Below, piece by piece: positions 59,950 to 64,000 of a stretch of DNA of 64,000 bases. The DNA comes from Telopea speciosissima (lineage: Eukaryota > Streptophyta > Magnoliopsida > Proteales > Proteaceae). The DNA lies in contig NC_057926.1 in the NCBI RefSeq assembly GCF_018873765.1, positions 54,759,378-54,823,377 on the forward strand, read 5' to 3'. Under the pieces are notes generated by a model. It saw only the letters and a list, made by a program, of their open reading frames with translations. It did not search any database and was not told the DNA's origin. Position numbers and translations under genes: made by a program. Position 1 is the first letter of the stretch; every line of letters starts with the position of its first letter.

Positions 59950-61634
59950 GGGTTTTTTATAATTATCACCTCAAAATCTTTACTATCTACTATTACCCCC
60001 CAAAAACTTTCAAACAACTGTTACCCCCCTCTGTTGCATACTAATAACTAACTGACCCCACCGTTACATTTCTGTAACGGAGAGGGTTAGTCGTGACAGT
60101 GTGCCGTTGTCACGAATTTTTTAGGACCAAAATAACCTTTTGGGGTTTTGGGGTGGTAATTGTAAAAAAAAAAAAAAAAAAACCCATCACCGTCCCTTCT
60201 CCTCCTCTTTCTCCTCCTTCTTCTTCTTCTTCCTCCTCTGCATAAAACCAGTTTCATTGGATCAAATTCTTTCTAGAACAACCTTTACAGAAATCAAATA
60301 ACAAAAATATGGAAAGAGAAATCTCTCTCCCTCTCCCTCTCGTTTAAATGATGAGATTTCGTTTAATTTCTTTTAACTCTCATGAAAAAGTAGACCTACC
60401 TACCAAATCCCATTCAGCATTGAGCATCTCTTTTCTGATCCTATCTTGTAACTACTCGTCTTCCTCACTAAGTCGGTCAAATGCCCACGAAAGGGTTCGA
60501 CTCAATTGGTACTCAAGAGTTTCTTCCTCATATAAATCCTCTCGTTCCTTTGTTCCAGTACTCCTTTCCATAAATCCTCTCTCTCTCTAATTAAAAGGGC
60601 ACAAAACACATAAAAGAAGCAGCAGCAGAACACATAGAAGAGAGATAGACAGATGGGTCGTTCTCTTTGCTGTGAGAAAGCCCACACCAACAAAGGTGCA
60701 TGGACCAAAGAAGAAGATCAGCGCCTCATCAACTACAACAGAGCCCATGGCGAGGGCTGCTGGAGATCTCTCCCCAGAGCCGCAGGTAACCCATTTAGGA
60801 TTAACCTAACCCAAATCAGCCAAGCTAGAGAAAACCCATCGTTACTTCCTCTCTAACTCTCTTTCTCTCCATTTATGTGTGTGTTTCAGGTTTGCTGCGT
60901 TGTGGAAAGAGTTGCAGATTAAGATGGATAAATTACCTGAGGCCTGATCTCAAAAGAGGCAATTTTACTGAAGAAGAAGACGAGCTCATCATCAAACTCC
61001 ATAGTTTACTTGGAAACAAGTAAGCCCCCTTCTCTTTCCTTCTCATCAATTCTTTTCGATTACACATTTAATTGAGAATCTGAAAGCACTTCCAGTATGA
61101 ACTCATTTGGGACTTTTTTCAAATATTTAGATGGTCTCTAATTGCTGGTAGATTACCCGGAAGAACGGACAATGAAATCAAGAACTATTGGAATACCCAC
61201 ATCAGGGTACTCCAGACGCCACTTATATGGGTGAGAATTTAATTGGGTTTTTCAAATGGGCCTGAAAAAAACCTGAAATTTCTATCGGTCCAAGGTTTTT
61301 GATTTTGGTTTGATGGCAGCCACATTTTGGGGTTGGGGTTGCAGAGGAGGAAGAAGAGGAAGAAGAAGAAGAAGAAGGAGAAGGAGGAGGAGAAGGGACG
61401 GTGATGGGTTTTTTTTTTTTTTTTTTTTACAATTATCACCCCAAAAGGGTATTTTGGTCTTAAAAAATTCGTGACAACGGCAAACTGTCACGACTAACCC
61501 TCTCCGTTACGAAAATGTAACGGTGGGGTCAGTTTGTTATTAGTATGCAACAAAGGGGGTAACAGTTATTTGAAAGTTTTTGGGGGGGTAATAATAGATA
61601 ATAAAGATTTTGGGGTGGTAATTGTAAAAAACCC
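59950..61634. mobile_element. Pack-MULE carrying an R2R3-MYB gene piece
   Basis: Terminal inverted repeats of about 290 bp (59,950–60,242 and 61,340–61,634) start GGGTTTTTTATAATTATCAC and share 'accccaccgttac', 'gtcacgaatttttt' and a long purine/pyrimidine run. The 9-bp direct repeat ATAAATAAA flanks it (59,941–59,949 and 61,635–61,643). Long TIRs plus a 9-bp target duplication define Mutator-like elements. The interior holds MYB exons instead of a transposase. The AT-rich target makes a chance flank match possible. Confidence 0.82.
60653..61242 (+). CDS. R2R3-MYB DNA-binding region, captured and truncated
   Basis: Exons 60,653–60,785, 60,890–61,019 and 61,131–61,242, with GT–AG introns at the two places usual for R2R3-MYB genes; 124 residues. 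[15 protein letters not shown] and [14 protein letters not shown] start R2; [20 protein letters not shown] ends it; R3 runs [21 protein letters not shown] to [16 protein letters not shown]. The wording matches subgroup 4 (MYB4-like repressors of phenylpropanoid genes), including the bHLH-contact region in R3 ([20 protein letters not shown]). After NTHIR the family's RKLLSRGIDP and the EAR repression motif are missing; 11 foreign codons ([11 protein letters not shown]) lead to a stop. Odd residues are L5 for the usual P and N29 for the usual I. It lies inside a Mutator-like element with some upstream sequence. If transcribed it would make a DNA-binding-only protein. Confidence 0.75.
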
Positions 61635-61663
61635 ATAAATAAATCTAAAGTGTTATTGTAAAA

Positions 61664-61860
61664 TTACCTCATGTGCCCTCTTCCAAAGAGATTCTGTTGG
61701 CCATCAATGCTACTAAACCCCAAAAGGCTCTCGGTCCTGATAGATTAAACATGAGATTCTTTAAACCCAGCTAGTACATCATAAAAGAGGACCTAGTTTG
61801 CAATTTGCAGATCTCGCGAGCTTCTTAATTTAATTTCAGATCCTTTTCAAATTAAAAGGG
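61664..61860 (+). mobile_element. LINE reverse transcriptase fragment
   Basis: The plus strand reads SSKEILLAINATKPQKALGP then DRLNMRFFK and IIKEDLVCNLQI with one stop between, matching the N-terminal RT block of plant L1-type LINEs (consensus KAPGPDG...FFK..W.....D). It starts just after the right flank of the Pack-MULE. Confidence 0.6.
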
Positions 61861-62213
61861 GTAAATCAGAATTTCCTCTATTTAATTCATAAGGTCACAC
61901 TCATGGTTTTAGTGCATGGTAACGGAATGGGTATCGTTAAACTCGGAAATTTATACGGTATCGTATTGGTTTTGGACAAGGATCGATCATATCAGATAAA
62001 TTTGTTCCGGATATTTTTTTAAAAATACGCTTTTTGACCATTTTAACTCTTGTTCGTCTTGTGTCACCGATACGATATTAGCACAACCAAGATCAACAAG
62101 GTACAAAACCAGTACAGATCGCCCGATACCAAGGTCACACTAACACTCAAGTAGATCGATCGAATGATCAATCACTCAGTATCCAAAGAAAGAGAAAGAA
62201 ATCCCTAAAAATG

Positions 62214-62356
62214 AATCCTAGGGACCAACTCAGTTGGCAAAAGACCAACTCCTCAAATAAGAGGTCATGAATTCAAACCACCTTAGGGTCTATCGCCATC
62301 TCCTATTGCCTCTCTCCTCCCCCACCCTATTAAAGTTCTCTAATTCCTAAAAAAAA
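62214..62356 (+). mobile_element. Complete tRNA-derived SINE with 15-bp target duplication
   Basis: A-box-like AACTCAGTTGGCA (62,227–62,239) and B-box-like GGTCATGAATTCAAACC (62,263–62,279), body, then a poly-A tail. The direct repeat AAATCCCTAAAAATG flanks it exactly (62,199–62,213 and 62,357–62,371). A related, truncated copy is at 19,812–19,906. Confidence 0.88.
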
Positions 62357-62371
62357 AAATCCCTAAAAATG

Positions 62372-63480
62372 TTAACATGATGGCAGCTGTCGGCTATCAG
62401 TGTCTTTGGAATTTATTTGGTCTAAGAAGAAGGTGTCTAATGATTTTGATAGTTGTTAAGAACATTCATTAATTGCCCTTAATTTTCATATTTCCTTTTG
62501 ACTTTCAAACTGGAAATGGGAAGAATTACAACTTACAAGTTGGTGGCTCATCTCTTCACCACCTCCTTTTATAGTTTCCTTCTCAGCCTCTTCTTCTTCT
62601 TCGCTTTCAAAGATTTCTTTTCGGCTACTGAAGTGTGTTCACAAGCTTTTTCACACAAAAAAGTCATCAGAAGTTCTTATACGCACATGTCTCTTTCTCT
62701 CTCACGAGAACACCCTAGGTTGGGAATTTTAGGCTTGAGGCCTGGATTGGGTTGAAACCTGGGAATAAATCCAGTCCTTTTCAGCTTAGGCCCGACCCAG
62801 TTTAACGCGACCTTGATTTTATATTAACTATTACATAATATGTTTAAAGCTTCAAATTTTTCGGATTATTTTTGAAAATAATTGATGTTGATGATGTCTC
62901 ATTTTTTTTAGTACATGTAAGGGTATAGATGGCAAAAAAAAAAAAAAAAAAACCAGCCCTGTTTCACATTTTCACCCCAATCACATACTAGATTGACTCA
63001 ATTTAATGACCATACCTCAAATTGGATCCTACCAAGCACATAACAGATGCTAACACCAAAACCGATGCCTGACCGAAAAAAGAAAAATAAAATTTAGGCG
63101 GGCCTAGGCGTATCAATTTAAGGCCCGAACTAAAAGGCCTAGCTAGTTAAAGCCCCACACTAGACTGACCTGCTAAATAACCTGGTACTGGGCTTAGCCC
63201 CATTACTAACCGGTTGGTAATGGAGTTTGGTTGTGGCCCAACGAATTCCCGATTAAGATAGATCAGCAACGTACGTTAACCAATTATTTATAGCCCATTT
63301 CGCATGATTTTAGCCTGTTTATGAACCGTTATGGCTTAATTAGGCATTTAGTCCATTTAAAGCACGATTACTATGAGCACAACCAGTTGATACCCTTAGG
63401 CAGCCTCATATTGTGGTTCAACCATTAGTCTTATCATTTTTTAAAACTAGTTGGTTGAATTGGGTGGTGTTGCCGTTGAA
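62372..63480. other. Intergenic stretch, nothing firm
   Basis: Contains text related to the GGCCTAGGC/GGGCTGGG-type low-complexity tracts ('aggcctggattgggttg', 62,738) and a poly-A run at about 62,933–62,951. The frame at 62,498–62,755 is serine/phenylalanine-rich and is not supported. Confidence 0.4.
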
Positions 63481-63910
63481 ATCTGAGTGGATGACGTGAA
63501 CGACCTACAAAAGGTGAAAGGCACAAGAGATACCTAGAGTAGACTCCAAGGAGAAACTCTAATGCTTAACATCAGACCCGGACAACAATTAGTATCAGAT
63601 GGGGTATGGAGACCTTGGCCCCTCTTTTCTATATAAAGGAAAGGCGGTTGCAGAGCCCTTCCCCTTTCAAGAATTTGGGTATCTTCTCGTGCGTAATGAA
63701 GCAGAGCTCGTGTTTCCCTTGATTCAGGAAACGTGTTCTATCCTCTCGTGGGTGGTGAGGAATCTAAATCTCAGTACAACTCTGCAAAGTGGAGAGTTGA
63801 CTCCTTTGCATAGACTTTGAGTCCTAAGGGCTTTAATGCCAACGGATCCGTTTCCTAATGGTTCCTTCCAGTTCTGGCCCATTCCTTACCTTTGACCAAT
63901 CTTCTGCCAC
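63481..63910 (+). mobile_element. LTR-like promoter and leader fragment
   Basis: Has 'acaacaattagtatcagatgg' (split: 'acaacaattag', 'tatcagatgg'; 63,581–63,601), like the LTR-end and primer-site zone of plant LTR elements, then a TATA-like 'tctatataaagg' at about 63,629–63,640 and a leader-like stretch. It could be a fragment of a non-autonomous LTR element. The edges are unknown, and it is a fossil in any case. Confidence 0.3.
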
Positions 63911-64000
63911 GTGTTAATCACCCATTGGCGGGTTACTTTTAGGGTAAAGTACATGTACCCCCCCTATAATGCACCCAATATTCCTCGTACTCTCCTAAGC

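Overview
This is plant nuclear DNA, most likely from a flowering plant. The evidence is spliced genes with GT–AG introns, a C2-domain ABA-related (CAR) gene, a DUF7054 (At4g22758-like) gene family, an R2R3-MYB gene piece, two nuclear-type tRNA-Asn(GUU) genes, tRNA-derived SINEs, L1-type LINE debris, many foldback MITEs and an old endogenous caulimovirid. The species cannot be named from the sequence. Gene density is low; most of the window is repeats and internally duplicated sequence.

Layout. 1–6.3 kb holds two diverged copies of one non-coding segment (about 1–1,910 and 4,830–6,290) with a SINE and a possible gene first exon between them. 7.3–10.4 kb is the best single-copy gene, a three-exon CAR-type C2 protein on the minus strand. 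10.5–19.8 kb is gene-free and holds another diverged tandem duplication (about 12.96–14.34 and 15.49–17.72 kb), a cluster of nested foldback elements and microsatellites. 19.9–24.7 kb is a broken endogenous Caulimoviridae copy on the minus strand; both ends lie in (AT)n runs and the left end falls at a primer-binding-site-like sequence. 25–26.8 kb has a foldback element and LINE debris.

From 26.9 to 59.8 kb the window is a nested tandem array. Units A (26.92–32.91 kb) and B (33.51–39.72 kb) are direct copies that each end in an intact two-exon DUF7054 gene and share a solo LTR and a foldback MITE at the same sites. A second, overlapping tandem duplication (39.10–53.88 kb against 53.88–59.78 kb) starts at the gene-B start codon and ends in a LINE. 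It makes a third gene copy (C) whose upstream flank is LINE sequence, and it duplicates a tRNA-Asn gene. Insertions found in only one of these units have matching empty sites in the other, so target-site duplications can be read directly.

59.95–61.63 kb is a Mutator-like element with terminal inverted repeats of about 290 bp and a 9-bp target duplication. It carries the DNA-binding half of a subgroup-4-like R2R3-MYB gene, that is, a Pack-MULE. The last 2.4 kb has a LINE fragment, a complete SINE with a 15-bp target duplication, and an LTR-like leader.

The host genes do not form a pathway. The window is mainly a record of tandem duplication, transposon insertion, viral integration and gene capture.
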